From contig JBBHKE010001676.1 in assembly GCA_037447655.1 (NCBI GenBank), positions 121,001 to 185,000 on the forward strand: a stretch of DNA of 64,000 nt, given 5' to 3'. Below the pieces are notes generated by a model. It made no database searches and had not been told where the DNA came from. It saw only the letters and a program-made list of their open reading frames with translations. Both the position numbers and the translations under genes were made by a program. The stretch is from Zygnema cylindricum. Taxonomy: Eukaryota; Streptophyta; Zygnematophyceae; Zygnematales; Zygnemataceae. Shown one piece after another: positions 47,101 through 63,515 of this stretch. The first letter of the stretch is position 1; the number at the start of each line of letters is the position of its first letter.

Positions 47101-49147
47101 AGCGTAGCATGCCATTTCCAGCAAATGTCAAACTCTCTACAGTAAGACTTACGAAGTACCTTTAGTGCTGGCTGTTGTTGCGTTTCCACTCTGTCCAGAA
47201 CTCTGCAAAAATGAGCTGCACCGCCACTATCTTCTGGAAGTCCCACTCCCTCATTCTGTCTGACCCACTTCTCATGGATTTTTCTCTCTTCTGCTTCTGC
47301 CACAATATCCTCTGCTTCTAATTGATGCTGTAAACAGTGACTATCCCATTCTTCAATGAAAATACAGCAATCACATGTAAAACAGTATAATTCAGTGTCT
47401 TCGTGACTGTTAGACGCCATTTCTACTGCATTTGAAGCTTCAAATAGATTTTGTTGTTCAAAGCCTGGATCTTTTGATGAAGTTGCATGCTGCACAGAAG
47501 AAAATAACCACCAGAATTACCGAATGAAAAGCCTTTTGTTTAGGAAGCAAGAGCTGAGGCTAAAAATTGTCGTGTTACCTGAACAAAGATAATCCAGCAA
47601 AGAATATTTCACCACTCATAAACATATTATAGTGATACATACATATTTATCTATCCATCTATCTACACCGCGAATCGTAATTAGAGTAAATTACTCTAAT
47701 TCGGTCGCTCGAAATTTCGACTCTATCACATGAAATAGAGTAAATGATTCTAATTTTTTCGTTATTCTATTTAAGGTAAATTTTAATTAGCGTTTTTAAT
47801 TCTAATATAGGTTCATTTTAAATAGTGTGGAGTACGGACGACCTCCGACCGTGCAAAATTGTACTTTATTAAGTAAAAAAATATATATTACAGATACTTA
47901 CATACATCTACACATACACACATGCATACATACATACATACATACATACATACATACATACATACATACATACATACTACACATAGATACATACATAACA
48001 TGCATGCATTCATACATACGTACATATGTACATATACACATATACACACATATATACAAATATATACATTTGTAAATATATACATATATACATATACAGG
48101 CATGCATATGTACATATAGATTTCTAAGGTTCAGAGTTCTCTCGCACTTCCACAGTTGCCCTTCAACCATAGGCCATAGCAGTCCAAAATCGCATGATCA
48201 AATAGTCAAGAGTGATACAAGAATAAAAACTTCCAGAATTATGATACACAACCAGCAAAACCAGAAACAAACAAATAAAGAGACAGCTGTCAAATATCTT
48301 CGATGTGAAAATAGTCAACATACATACAGCTTGCACAAAACAAAACATAAAACAAAAAATAATTTGCTCCTCTGTCTGTGTCTATCTGTCAAAACCGTGA
48401 TAGCAATCATGTAATTCAATCAACAAGTAGTACAAAAATGACTGGCTGACAAAGAGCCTCTCACATATCCATAATCAGAGAGTTGTCTATGCGAGAATCA
48501 CATCTTAGCGATTACACCATTATATTCACCTGTTCCTGTGAAAATGTTCTAGGATGGCGATGTTGTGCCTTCGAGTTCTCCTCTTCATCCAAATGCTGAT
48601 TCACGTGCCTGCAAAAATAAGCCCATGGACAACAAACAGAAACGGGATTAAAACAGTAGTAAAGTGAGCAATTGATACAAACAGCAGAGTTCATCGACAG
48701 GAAGCAAGGCCAAAATTTAAATGGAATCTGAGTTATGTGTGCAAAAGCTTAACAAGAGTATGTATGAAACGACCAACAGAAGCTGTTCAAGTTACATAGA
48801 GCACACTTTACACTTCCAATAGCTACAACCTTCAAGCAAACAGAAGAAATGGGAGAAAGGTTCAAAACAGCGAAGTAGTCAAACAACCACTTGCTATGAC
48901 TAAATGTAATAAACTGAGCTGTTCCTGGATGAGCATGACAATATAAAAAAAAGGCTTTAAGTTGACAGATAATCATCATATTTTTTTTTCCTTAAAGAGG
49001 ACGTCTTTTAGATATGGTAATTTGAAGACAGCAAAGAGGACTCATATAGTATTGCTGACAGGCTTGTCATTGAATCTCTACAGGTTCTTACCTCTCTAAC
49101 TCTTCAGACGGCATTGTATCTTTACACATAGGGCAAAGACTCTCCAT
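44137..49147 (-). CDS. ZUP1: ZUFSP/ZUP1-type deubiquitinase (peptidase C78), eight exons
   Basis: Minus-strand exons: 49147-49092, 48608-48530, 47489-47160, 46948-46748, 46584-45500, 45191-45077, 44837-44742, 44220-44137. All are GT/AG and in frame, giving 681 residues. N-terminal C2H2 fingers: C5, C8, H20, H24, then C81, C84, H96, H100. Catalytic domain: LDDLGWGCGWRNIQ with nucleophile C216, PPLYFQHQGHSRTIVG with H593, and VLDPS with D619. These form the Cys-His-Asp triad of the UFSP-like fold. The C-terminal LCYIDPG is conserved in the family. In animals ZUP1 cleaves long K63-linked ubiquitin chains and acts in genome stability. About 235 residues (306-540), Ser/Gln/Lys-rich and probably disordered, are inserted between RARIVDF and the LVQWVWEYF helix. 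The last exon was chosen over 44680-44560 because it fits the family. Confidence 0.92.
47666..47878. mobile_element. Partial TA-inserting MITE in ZUFSP intron 2
   Basis: It begins TA-caccgcgaatcgtaattag and shows the family's inner taaatagtgtgg and gtacgg..ccg motifs. The opposite end is missing, and the copy passes into the tetranucleotide repeat. Confidence 0.65.
47900..48000. repeat. (CATA)n microsatellite in ZUFSP intron 2
   Basis: About 20 tandem catacata units, followed by looser tacata/catatacacata sequence to about 48110. Confidence 0.9.
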
Positions 49148-51050
49148 ATCAACACTTGCTAACAGTAGAAACCATCAAAAAAATTGTGTATTGCTCCGTT
49201 TCAAGAATCTGGAATATAACACAAAAGAACGGTTTGAAAAAACATGAATACAAATAAAATAAAAGCAAGCGTCTGCTACCATGACAAGACCTCAACTCCG
49301 GTTGCTTATTTCCTTTCACCAAGCGATTCAGACTTTTTATGCGTTAGAACAAGTTAGTAAACAACATTAATACACGTATGACAATAAATGGACAGAAGAT
49401 GTCGGAATTCCAAAAATTGAGGTAAATTGAGTCTGTACGTGTATGCGTCAAAAGTTTTTCCTTAACAGCGATTTCAAGAAAGCTTATCGTCCAGAAATTT
49501 TACCAAGCAGACAACTACAAGTCTAATTTACATAAAAGGATTTACCAATAATTTTCCTAAGCATTAATCCCAGACCTTTTGTTCCAAAATTGTCCATCCA
49601 ATTAGTCACCCTCACCTTCATATGCCATTCCTTTTTTTTTGCCGTTCTTAATTCATGCCAATTCCTCTTTCTTTATAATTCTCTTACTTAAGCCAATACC
49701 TTTCTTCCATTAGTCCCTCTACAAGCTTTCTAAACTCCTTTGCTTAACTGGGACCAAAAAGAAATCTTTTACAAATATTGAAGACACTGAATTGTAACTC
49801 GACAGTTTTGAAATAACCAACAAAAAAAAACTCTACAACTTTACATGACAATTTTCTTTTCTTTTTGTTTCCTTCTTCTACATTCTTTTGTAAATCACGG
49901 TGACGTTGCAATACGATTGCTGATCTCGTACCATGGTCTTGCTGCCGGGCGAGCTACAGTGAAGCGCTTCTACGACTTTGATGGGTTGCAATTGCAACGT
50001 TACAAGTTACAAGGACGCAAATTCGAATCAGTACTTCGAATGGGTCTTCGTCGGCGCTGCAGGAAACTGATACCTATTTTTTACGAACGTCCGTCGTTTC
50101 CTTTGGTCGATTCAAAGGAATGAATACAGCGAATCGGCATCTACTGTTACTCTGTTAGTTTTTAGAATGGGGAGTAAAAAAATTCGTCCGCTGCATTATT
50201 CTACGACAAGATATCCGTACATTTCTAAGCTTCAACTTCCAGTCCGTTTGTTACGCTACAGTACTGTACCTTGGATCCTCTGACATAAAGTTTCTGTGTC
50301 CGCACGACCACTTGTTCGGAAAGAGGCGAGCTTTGCCGTATTTTTTTCGGAAAAAAAAAAGAAGAGAGCCATGAATAACGGGGCAACGGCGATGACTGAG
50401 CTTCGGCAGCAATGACATGGCAGAATTACTGCCGGTATGGACGACCTCGCAAATGTGAATACAACTATGTTCCTACACGACACCTAAGCGACAAAAAAGC
50501 CGTACACAATTGTTGTCGAATCTGCCCCCGCCTCCTCGAGGACATTGGGAAAAATTGAGAAACGGTACTTTTCTCCAGCGATACGGTATCCAATCAAATT
50601 TTTAATTTAAATTCTCCAAATTAGATAGCAACATGTCATTGGCACGTGTGGAACACATGACTTTGCACCTAACTGTCAGGCGTGTAGTCGGGTCGGCCAC
50701 TTTGAAATGCCCTCGATTCGTACAGGCGAGAGTGAACAGTCAGTGCGCGAATTGTTCTTATGTGTGTGCGCGTCCACATTAGGATTACACGTGTTCCTAG
50801 CTGTTCCATTAATGGCGGGCGTTTACAGTAATCGTACGGACACGTTTGCTGGAATAAATATTTTGATCACTTTTACATCTAAGTCGTGCCAGCAAGGCAC
50901 CTATCGCCTACGTGCTTTATTGCGAATGGTACCACGTAGGCTACTGTACTGTTCAGACGCCGAGAATAGTCAAAGATTTTAACAGCACAATTTTTGAACG
51001 TAACGTATGAAATATCCAGAATAAGATTTGTACGTGCGTATTTTTACCAC
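49148..51050. other. Upstream region of ZUFSP; no other gene recognised
   Basis: The ZUFSP promoter must lie here, but no core element could be fixed. The plus-strand ORFs at 49845-50123 and 50707-50982 lack domains. The second lies in gtac-rich, transposon-like sequence. Confidence 0.4.
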
Positions 51051-51400
51051 TGTACAAATTGTGTTTTAAACGCAAAATCATTTCCGCGAAGGTCAATGGA
51101 TGGCAAAAGGAGCGTCAAAGGATATCCTCCGGCAAAGATATTTTCGTCGGTTCGGCGGACATGAATCCATCCTGTACGAAGGCACATGGCCGCAGTCGAT
51201 TATTAGGTTGTCATCGCTCGCACGCCATGTGTATCAATCGTACACCTCCAGTGTGTCCTCCTTGAAAACACTTGGACACTCGCCATTGTCGCCAGACACT
51301 GGATAGAATGAGCGTTGCTTCGAAAAACACAAAATCGGACGGTCAGATTTGTCGCCCAAAAGTTGGGAGAATCTTTCCAAATCTACAATAAACACGGTTT
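51051..51400 (+). mobile_element. Worn copy of the foldback-element coding arm
   Basis: The plus strand carries gatatcctccggcaaagat, gaaggcacatgg and gcgttgcttcga in the same order and spacing as 52550-52860 and 4640-4750. No terminal repeat was found. Confidence 0.5.
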
Positions 51401-51626
51401 ACAAAAAAAAAACAGTACGGCCTGGTACAAAAGTATAAGTTTAAACGGAATTATCGCGATGACGAACCGATATATCGATGTAATTTACAGAAAAATATCG
51501 GACCCGATTATTATTGGCGATAGCTGTACAATTCAAACCGTATATTTGTCCTGTTTTGCATGAAAGTACGGAACATTGTCATAAGTGGCATAATGCACTA
51601 TATAATGTATAAAATATAGTGCATTA

Positions 51627-53011
51627 GGGTGAACTTCCATTAGTGGAAAAGTGGGGTTGTTTATTAGACTTCGTACGATTTCGTACAGATTCGTACCAAA
51701 TTTTTTTTGTCTGACGAAACATGACGAAACATGTTTACTTGGATGGCTCCAATATTATGGGCGATGTTTCACTTTTTTAGATTCGAGAAGCAATCGCGCA
51801 AATCATCCAGTGTGAAGAGACTCTCCTCGGCGAAGAGAGTTTCTTCACACGGGTCGCGTACCATTGGTACACGTGAAAAGTAAAAAAAAAATCCACCACG
51901 AACAGGCAATTAGAAACGAACACGTTGTACATGCCATGTGCCTTTCGCCACGTTGGATGAAGGTCAACCAAAAATATCCTCACACGCTCCGTCTGACATC
52001 CACCGACCTTCAAAGTTTGCCGCGTCTTTTTGCCATTCCATTTCGAAATTTTGATTCCCATTTTCAAACTCAAAATCTGGCCGCAAACTTTTCATAAGAA
52101 TCATTAACTACCTCTGTTGGTACATATATTTCGTTCTGACTTTCCGTTTGAAGATTTTTTTTGAGATTTTAAAAATCTGAACTCTAACCTACGTGGCGCC
52201 AATCATAGTTGAGAAACGTTGTTTACTAGCACGACATAATGGAATGACGTGCCAAAAACACTACAAATAGACTTCTCTGCATGTTTACTGGGACCGCGTA
52301 ATGGATTAGAGGCCTTACGTCTGTTTTTTATTAGGCGGTCCCAGTAAACATGCGAAGGCGTCTATTTCTAGTGTTTACTGGCACGGCGTTCCATTATGTC
52401 GTGCCAGTAAACATCATTTCTCAATTATGATTGGCGCCACGTAAGCTAGTTTTCAGATTCTTAAAATCTAAAAAATTTAAAATTTGTACATAAAATTTAT
52501 ACGAGCGGAGGTAGTTATGATTCGTACGAAAATTTTGCGACCAAATTCTAATTTTGAAATTGAAGATCAAAATTTCGAAACAGAATGGCTAAAAGGCGCC
52601 GCAAACTTTGAAGGTCAACGGATGTCAGAAGGAGCGTGCGAAGATATTTCGGTCGACCCGCATACACCGTGGCGAAAGGCACATGGCGTGTACGACGTGT
52701 TCATTTCTCATCGCCAGTTCGTGGTGTATATTTTTTTTACTTTTCACGTGTACCAATGGTACACGACCATAATGAAGAAACTCTCCTCGCAGAGGAGAGT
52801 CTCCTCACACTGGACGATGTGCACGATTGCTTCGCGAATCTACAAAAGTGAAACATCCAACGGTTGATACTTACGCCTAAAATATTGGAGCCATCCAGTT
52901 AACATGTTTCATCATGTTTCGTCAGACAAAAAAATAAAATGGTACGAATCTATACGAAATCGTACGGCGTCCAGTAAGCAACCCCACTTTTCCTCTAATG
53001 GAAGTTCACCC
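51627..53011. mobile_element. Harbinger-like foldback element (1385 bp)
   Basis: Ends gggtgaacttccattag and ctaatggaagttcaccc are flanked by TTA (51624-51626 and 53012-53014). Nearly the whole element is two inverted arms of about 690 bp around a centre near 52320. Related ORFs read outward in both arms: 52073-51777 (minus, 98 residues) and 52484-52867 (plus, 127 residues). They share WRKAHG, FFFTFHVYQWY and KKLSS.RRVSSHW. No known domain was recognised. Confidence 0.85.
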
Positions 53012-53329
53012 TTATAGGATAAAGTTTACTATATTTATTACACTTATCGGCGATAAAAAATGTGTTCGTTCCGGAGCGATATACCGGGACCAGAGGTCGC
53101 AAACAGTCAACCGAAACCGTGACCGTCCGTTAACCGACCGCCCGCGCCGAATCCGGAACGGATTCGGTTGCCAAATTTTGGGGGTCGGGCGGTTAGGGTC
53201 GGTTGATTCACCAGAAAAAAAAAACGGTTGGTTACAGTCGGTCAACCAAAAAACCAAAAAAAATGAAAATTTTGTATTGTCCCTATAATCCAACATTATT
53301 GTACTTTATACTCTTTGGCATCGTGGAAG

Positions 53330-53600
53330 TACGTGACATCATGATTAGCGTCGCAAATCTGACACGGTACTGTAGTAAGCTATTCATTTCGCAAATCAAA
53401 GGGAAGGCGACAAAGCGTCGCAAATCTGACACGGTAATACACTATTCATTTCGAAAATCTTAGGGAACGCAACAAAGCGTCGCAAATTTGACACGGTAGT
53501 ACAATATTCATTTCGCAAATCTTAGGCAACGCGACAAAGCGTCGCAAATCTGACACAGTAGTACACTATTCATTTCGCAAATCTTAGGCAACGCGACAAA
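53330..53600. repeat. Left subterminal repeat array of the hAT element
   Basis: About four and a half units of roughly 62 bp share gcgtcgcaaatctgacacgg and ctattcatttcg. The same unit recurs near the right end (57610-57690 and 58231-58345). Such subterminal repeats bind transposase in plant hAT elements such as Ac. Confidence 0.85.
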
Positions 53601-53888
53601 TCGTAATTATTGGCTTATTCATACGTCATATATTATTGCAAAAGTGCTAATTATGCATTTTATACCGTGTTTCCACAAATATGTCATATTATTAGGTCAA
53701 TGTCATGCGGCATGTAGTAATAATTGGTTAATAAATCAGTGAAAATCAAACTATTACGTCAATTTCCCACGACTAGTCTTAATTATTGGCGTGCTCACAT
53801 ATGTAAAACAATAAATCGATAAAATGAATTGCTATTTAAGTTAAAGAAACTCGACCACAATTCAAACAAAACTTAGTCCTACACTAAA

Positions 53889-55917
53889 ATGGAGAAAAAC
53901 ATCCTCGCTTCCCTTAAAACTATAATCCAAAACGAACTTCGAAAATCAAAAAATGGTGAAATTGCTCAGTATTACCAAGTGAAAGAAAGCAGGGCCACTT
54001 CAAATTGTTGGAAAAAATTTGAGCATGTCTATGAAGTTATAACATCAAACAAATACATGGTAAAGGGGGCAGGTTTTGTGGCTTGTAATAGATGTTTCGT
54101 AATTTATCAATACAAGTTAGCAAACGGTACTTCAACAATCAACACTCACACATGTTTAGATTCGACCGACATGGATAATTCAAGAGGACTTCTTCGTAAG
54201 TTTCTTTCAAAAACGGAGGCGAAAACTAGTGACCGAAAAAAAATTGCGAAAATGGTGGCGTTGATGTTTTGTGAGGACCTTCGACCATTTTCGATAATCG
54301 ACGGTTCAGGTGTGATATATTTTAGATTTTATTTAAGATGGCTTGAGTGTAAAACGTCTTTATAACTTGTTTTGTTCAGAAATTTATAAATTTGAGCTTA
54401 ATTTGTCATTATATTGTTTTTTATTTGTCTTTCCATAAAAAAATAATCATTTCGGTAGAAACCTTCTTTGGTATGATATTTTTTTATTGTTTTTTTTGTT
54501 TTTTTCATTAGGTTTTCAAGCATTTTGTCAAGCATTGTTTGATGTTGGTGTTTCGTCCAACAAAAGTGTTGACATCGACCAACTACTCCCGTCCATCAAT
54601 AGTGTAGAAAACTATATTATATCTTATGCGAAAGATATTCGTAGTTTGATCATCCCAAAACTTAGAGAAAATATCGATAACAATATTTTTGTCGCATTCA
54701 CGACCGATCTCTAGATCGTGACAGTTAAAAGAACCTCATTCATGTCAGTAACCGCTCGTTTTATTGACAAATAATTTAAACTTCATGCACGGACGCTTCA
54801 AGTCGATCATTTCCCGAAGGAAAACACACTGCGGGAAATGTTTTAAAGGCTTTCAAAAATTGTTTGACCAATTTTGAAATGTCCAATTTTCATCGTTGCG
54901 CTGTCGCGACTGATAGTGGCTCTAACATGTGTGCGACTGAAGGTCTACCGAGTATGTTTACCTGGATACCTTGCGCGGACCATAAAATTGCAACAATTTG
55001 CGACAACGATCTTGAATAAGAGCGGAACTTCCAAAAAAGACAAATACGATGTGGAAGTTCTTGATTTTTTTGATCTAATTGACGCGTGTAAACCATTGGT
55101 CACGTTTTTCGAACAGAGTAATTTACAAAATCTTTTGAAAAACACATTAAAACAAGAAAACGCAACGCGGTGAAATTCTTTGCTTTGAATGCTTAAGAGT
55201 ATTTACGATGAATTCAATGAGATAGGACCAATCGCTCAAGCAAAAAACAAATTGATACTTTTTGCTTGTATCGATAAGACTCATCTTACCGAACTTATAC
55301 GATTTTTGGAAATAAGAAACAACTTTTTGTGAAATTTGCACTACCGAAGTGGGGCCTTCATGAGTATCATATTGTCGCGGCTCTCTTAGATCCACGACAA
55401 AAACAAAAGCTTGAAATAATTGGGGTATCGAAAACCGAAATTGAAAGCGCAAGGGTCAAACTTCGAGAACTCACAAACGACCTTGGTGATGACGTTGATT
55501 TCGGTAGTCCTCAACGTATCACAAAAAAACGAAAATTATCGCAAAGTAAAGACGGTTTCCACAATTTTTTTGGTGAGAGCGATGAGGAAAATGAGGTTAT
55601 TATTACCACCGACAAAAAAACGCTCGTTAACGACGAAATGAAACGTTATTTTGATTTAAAATTAACCATCGACGAAAGATTAGACTTTAACATATTTGAA
55701 TGGTGAAAAAAAAAATGTACGTGCGAAAGATGGAGGGTTTCCTATTCTAGCTGGTGTTGCTAGATCTATTCTAGCTATTCCGACTTCTAGCTCCATGTCC
55801 GAATGCAATTTTTCGGATGTCGGGAACACGATAACAAAGAAGAGGAGCTCACTAGCTGCTTGAATTGTTAGTGGTCTTTTGTGTGTTAGATCCAACCGAG
55901 ATATTTTAAATGCATAG
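53889..55917 (+). pseudogene. hAT transposase, inactivated
   Basis: The start ATG at 53889 opens a 158-codon frame with a BED-type zinc finger (CWKKFEH, then CNRCF.. and H..C). A likely intron (54314-54512, gtgtga to cattag) joins to FQAFCQALFDVG. The RNase H-like core is recognisable (FVAFTTDL, ATDSGSNM, WIPCADHKIATI) but is cut by stops near 54715, 54770 and 55017 and by frame changes. The C-terminal dimerisation region (ILAIPTSSSMSECNFS, about 55755-55815) is preserved in pieces. At 55704 a TGA replaces what is normally the second Trp of a WW pair. Confidence 0.88.
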
Positions 55918-56725
55918 TTTTTTATTTTGTTTTGTTTTATAATTATTGTTATTTTTTTAGTATTAGGTATCATGTTTTTTTTTCCTTTGAAATTTTTGTT
56001 GTATTTCACAATTTTTCTAGTTTTTTTTTTCTCTTAAACCGAAATCATTATTTTATCAAATTACCAAAGCGTCGTATGTATACCAAATTTATATTTATAG
56101 ATTTTTGTGTAGTTTTAAGTTCGAGGTTGAGAATTTGTACAATAGAGTCGAAAATAGAACAAGGTTGTTATTTGTTTGTTTATATATTTGATACTACAAA
56201 TTTTGTTTTGTTTTTTTTGCTCATCACAATGTGTTTTTTGTCAATTGATTTTCTATGTGAAAACTATGATTTTTTTTTTCATACATAATTGAAAATTTAC
56301 CTTTTTTGCATAATTCATAACATAGTATCGTAGTCGAAAGAAAAACCGTCCGAAAATTGTAGAAAAAAAAATAGATTTGCGAGTGAATAAACATTAATAT
56401 AAGGGTTTAAGCATTAATCTAAGAGTTACGCGCAAAATTAGGAACAAATCCCTTGAAAGATGCGATTGTCGAGGAAAAAAAAATATTCGTAAAGGGAGAT
56501 TGCAAAAAGACAAAATAGCAAAAAGAAGAGGTACACGAGCTGTTTTTTTGCAAAGGGAGATGTACCACTACACCACTCATTGTTATTAGTATTAATAAGT
56601 CGCTACTACTTATAGCCAAAAATCACAAAATATAGTTAACAACATTATTTAAATACGTGGACTATAACCTGCCACGTCTCCTTGCATTAAATAATATTAT
56701 TAATTATAATTTTCCATTAACACTA

Positions 56726-57429
56726 CACCGCGAATCATAATTAGCGTCATTAACGTTAGTTCAGTCACCACAAATTCTGACCCAAAAACCTTAAAGAGAG
56801 TAAATAACTCTAAGTTTTTTTTTACATTATTCAAGGTACTCTTTGAATCTGCGTTAACAACTCTAGTATAGTGACGTTTTAAATATTATGGCTTACGTAC
56901 AAATTGTACCGTATTAATGGAAAAAGTACAAAAAACGATTTAATACATGCCGTTATGATGTAACTGCGTTTTCACAAACCGTGTAGTGCAAACCTCATAA
57001 TGACGTGAAACTGTACGTTTAGACAGAATGCAATTTTACAAACCGCGTAGTGAAAACATCATAATACTTTGTGTTGTTCTTTGGTCTAAAATAGACCGCA
57101 GAAGCGACCCAAACTATCATGCAAGAAGCTAAGCAAAAATAGGTCGACGAACAATCATATGAAATGCATCCTCCATATGCGTACACAGACGCAGTTTCGA
57201 CTGTGTGAATGTACGATTTGTGTACGATTTGTCAGATTTTGTTCGGAGACCTATATTAGTGTAAGCATGTTTGCGACCGACATATTTTTTTTCAAAGATC
57301 CAAATTACCATAACCAAACAATTAGAATGTATGATTTTTTCCAAAATTTTCAAATTCTTAAATAGCGTACACTACGGTAATTATTTTTATACGCTAAAAA
57401 AACTTACACGCTAATAACGATTGGCGGTG
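56726..57429. mobile_element. TA-inserting MITE(s) inside the hAT element, rearranged
   Basis: Left end TA-caccgcgaatcataattag and right end ctaataacgattggcggtg-TA are 704 bp apart, longer than other copies. The part from about 57230 to the right end is the reverse complement of 57693-57890. About 56870-57080 is repeated, diverged, at 57440-57580. This looks like nested or recombined copies. Confidence 0.6.
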
Positions 57430-57692
57430 TAGTATAGTACCATTTTAAATAGTGTGGCTAACGTACAAAAATGTACCGTATTAACGAAAAAAGTACAAAA
57501 AATGATTTAATACATGCCGTTATGATGTACCTGCGTTTTTACAAACCGCGTATTGAAAACGTCATAATACTTTGTACTCTTTGGTATCGTGGAAGTACGT
57601 GACATCATGATTAGCGTCGCAAATCTGACACGGTACTATTCATTTCGAAAATCTTAAGGAACGCGACAAAGCGTCGCAAATCTGACACGGTA

Positions 57693-58228
57693 CACCGCCA
57701 ATCGTTATTAGCGTGGGAGTTTGATTGAGAGTATAATAATAATTACAGTGGTGTACGCTATTTAAGAATTTGAAAATTTTGGAAAAAATCATACATTCTA
57801 ATTGTTTGATTATGGTAATTTGGATCTTTGAAAAAAAAAATGTCGGTCGCAAACATGCTTACACATAGGTCTCCGTACAAAATATGACAAATCGTACACA
57901 AATCGTACATTCACACGGTCGAAACGTGGCTGTAGGTCGAATATGTGGGAACGGGATGTTTTACGACCTAGTTTTTTTTCCTTTTTAGAACGCACATTCT
58001 CATGCGTCTGCGGTTACTAAAAATAATTTATTGTAATTTTTAACTTAAAAAGGTACATTTATGTACGGTCTGACACTGACCGTACACAACTCTATTTAAG
58101 AGACAACTTACTGAAAATAACCCTAAATAGAATAAAGAAAAAAATAGAATGAACTACACTAATGGAGAATAATAAAAAAAAAAGCGGGATGGAATTAGTG
58201 TACACAACGCTAATAACGATTGGCGGTG
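57693..58228. mobile_element. TA-inserting MITE in the right hAT repeat array (536 bp)
   Basis: Ends caccgccaatcgttattag and ctaataacgattggcggtg are flanked by TA. The host repeat unit reads cacggTA-[element]-TAgtacactattc. The uninterrupted unit cagtagtacactattcattt at 53555-53574 is the empty site. Confidence 0.92.
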
Positions 58229-58774
58229 TAGTACACTATTCATTTCGAAAATCTTAGGGAACGCGACAAAGCGTCGCAAATCTGACACGGTAGTAACACT
58301 ATTCATTTCGCAAATCTTAGGGAACGCGACAAATCGTAATTATTGGCTTATTCCGTCGTACATTGATTAATTTTGTACTTTTTCGGTTACGGGCGGGCAC
58401 GGTTAGTCGCGAAAAATCAAGTTTCGGTTAATCTTTATTTTAGTAAACGCCACCATTTTGGAGCGTGACATAACCCGGTCGGGCGTCGGTTACTCAGATT
58501 TTGAAGAAAAAAAAACGGTCGGTTTCGGTTATGTAAAATTTTGACTTTTGCGACCTCTGACCGGGACCCCTCACCGTTCGATAACCGATAATTATCGGTA
58601 TCGGGTTTATCGCGATAGTTTTTGTCCCGATACACAACACCATCTTTTCGGCTTTGCTGGCTTTTTATTTTGTTTTTCACGGGATTGGCTCTTGGGCTTT
58701 GTCAGCTTGCCGGCTGGCAGGAGTTTTCGTTTCGTGCTGCGTGTCATCTGCAGCCCGTCGGGCAGAAGTGACAA

Positions 58775-63515
<4,741 letters not shown>

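Larger units (their letters stand above)
53091..58559 (+). mobile_element. Complete hAT transposon (5469 bp) with an inactive transposase
   Basis: Inverted ends cagaggtcgcaaa and tttgcgacctctg are flanked by an exact 8-bp duplication, accgggac (53083-53090 and 58560-58567). Both subterminal regions contain further inverted cggttaac/ggttac-rich sequence and arrays of an approximately 62-bp repeat. The element carries a broken hAT transposase and at least one, probably two, nested TA-inserting MITEs. Confidence 0.93.
53015..58642. mobile_element. hAT-type MITE (second family) split by the 5.5-kb hAT element
   Basis: Joining 53015-53082 with 58560-58642, and reading in reverse, gives the order seen at 27757-27910: gttgtgtatcgg, cgataattatcg, ttatcgaacggt, gggtcccg, tatatcgct, ttatcgccgataagtg. 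The right end is about 58642. The left part, beyond the foldback element at 51627, is probably at about 51440-51626 but is poorly preserved. Confidence 0.6.

Noticed and set aside
47827-48170. Tyr/Ile/His-repeat ORFs
   Set aside because: They are translations of the (CATA)n microsatellite in an intron.
53330-53600. Regular repeats that could suggest a CRISPR-like array
   Set aside because: The genome is eukaryotic, repeat units are contiguous without unique spacers, and the array is mirrored at the other end of a hAT element.
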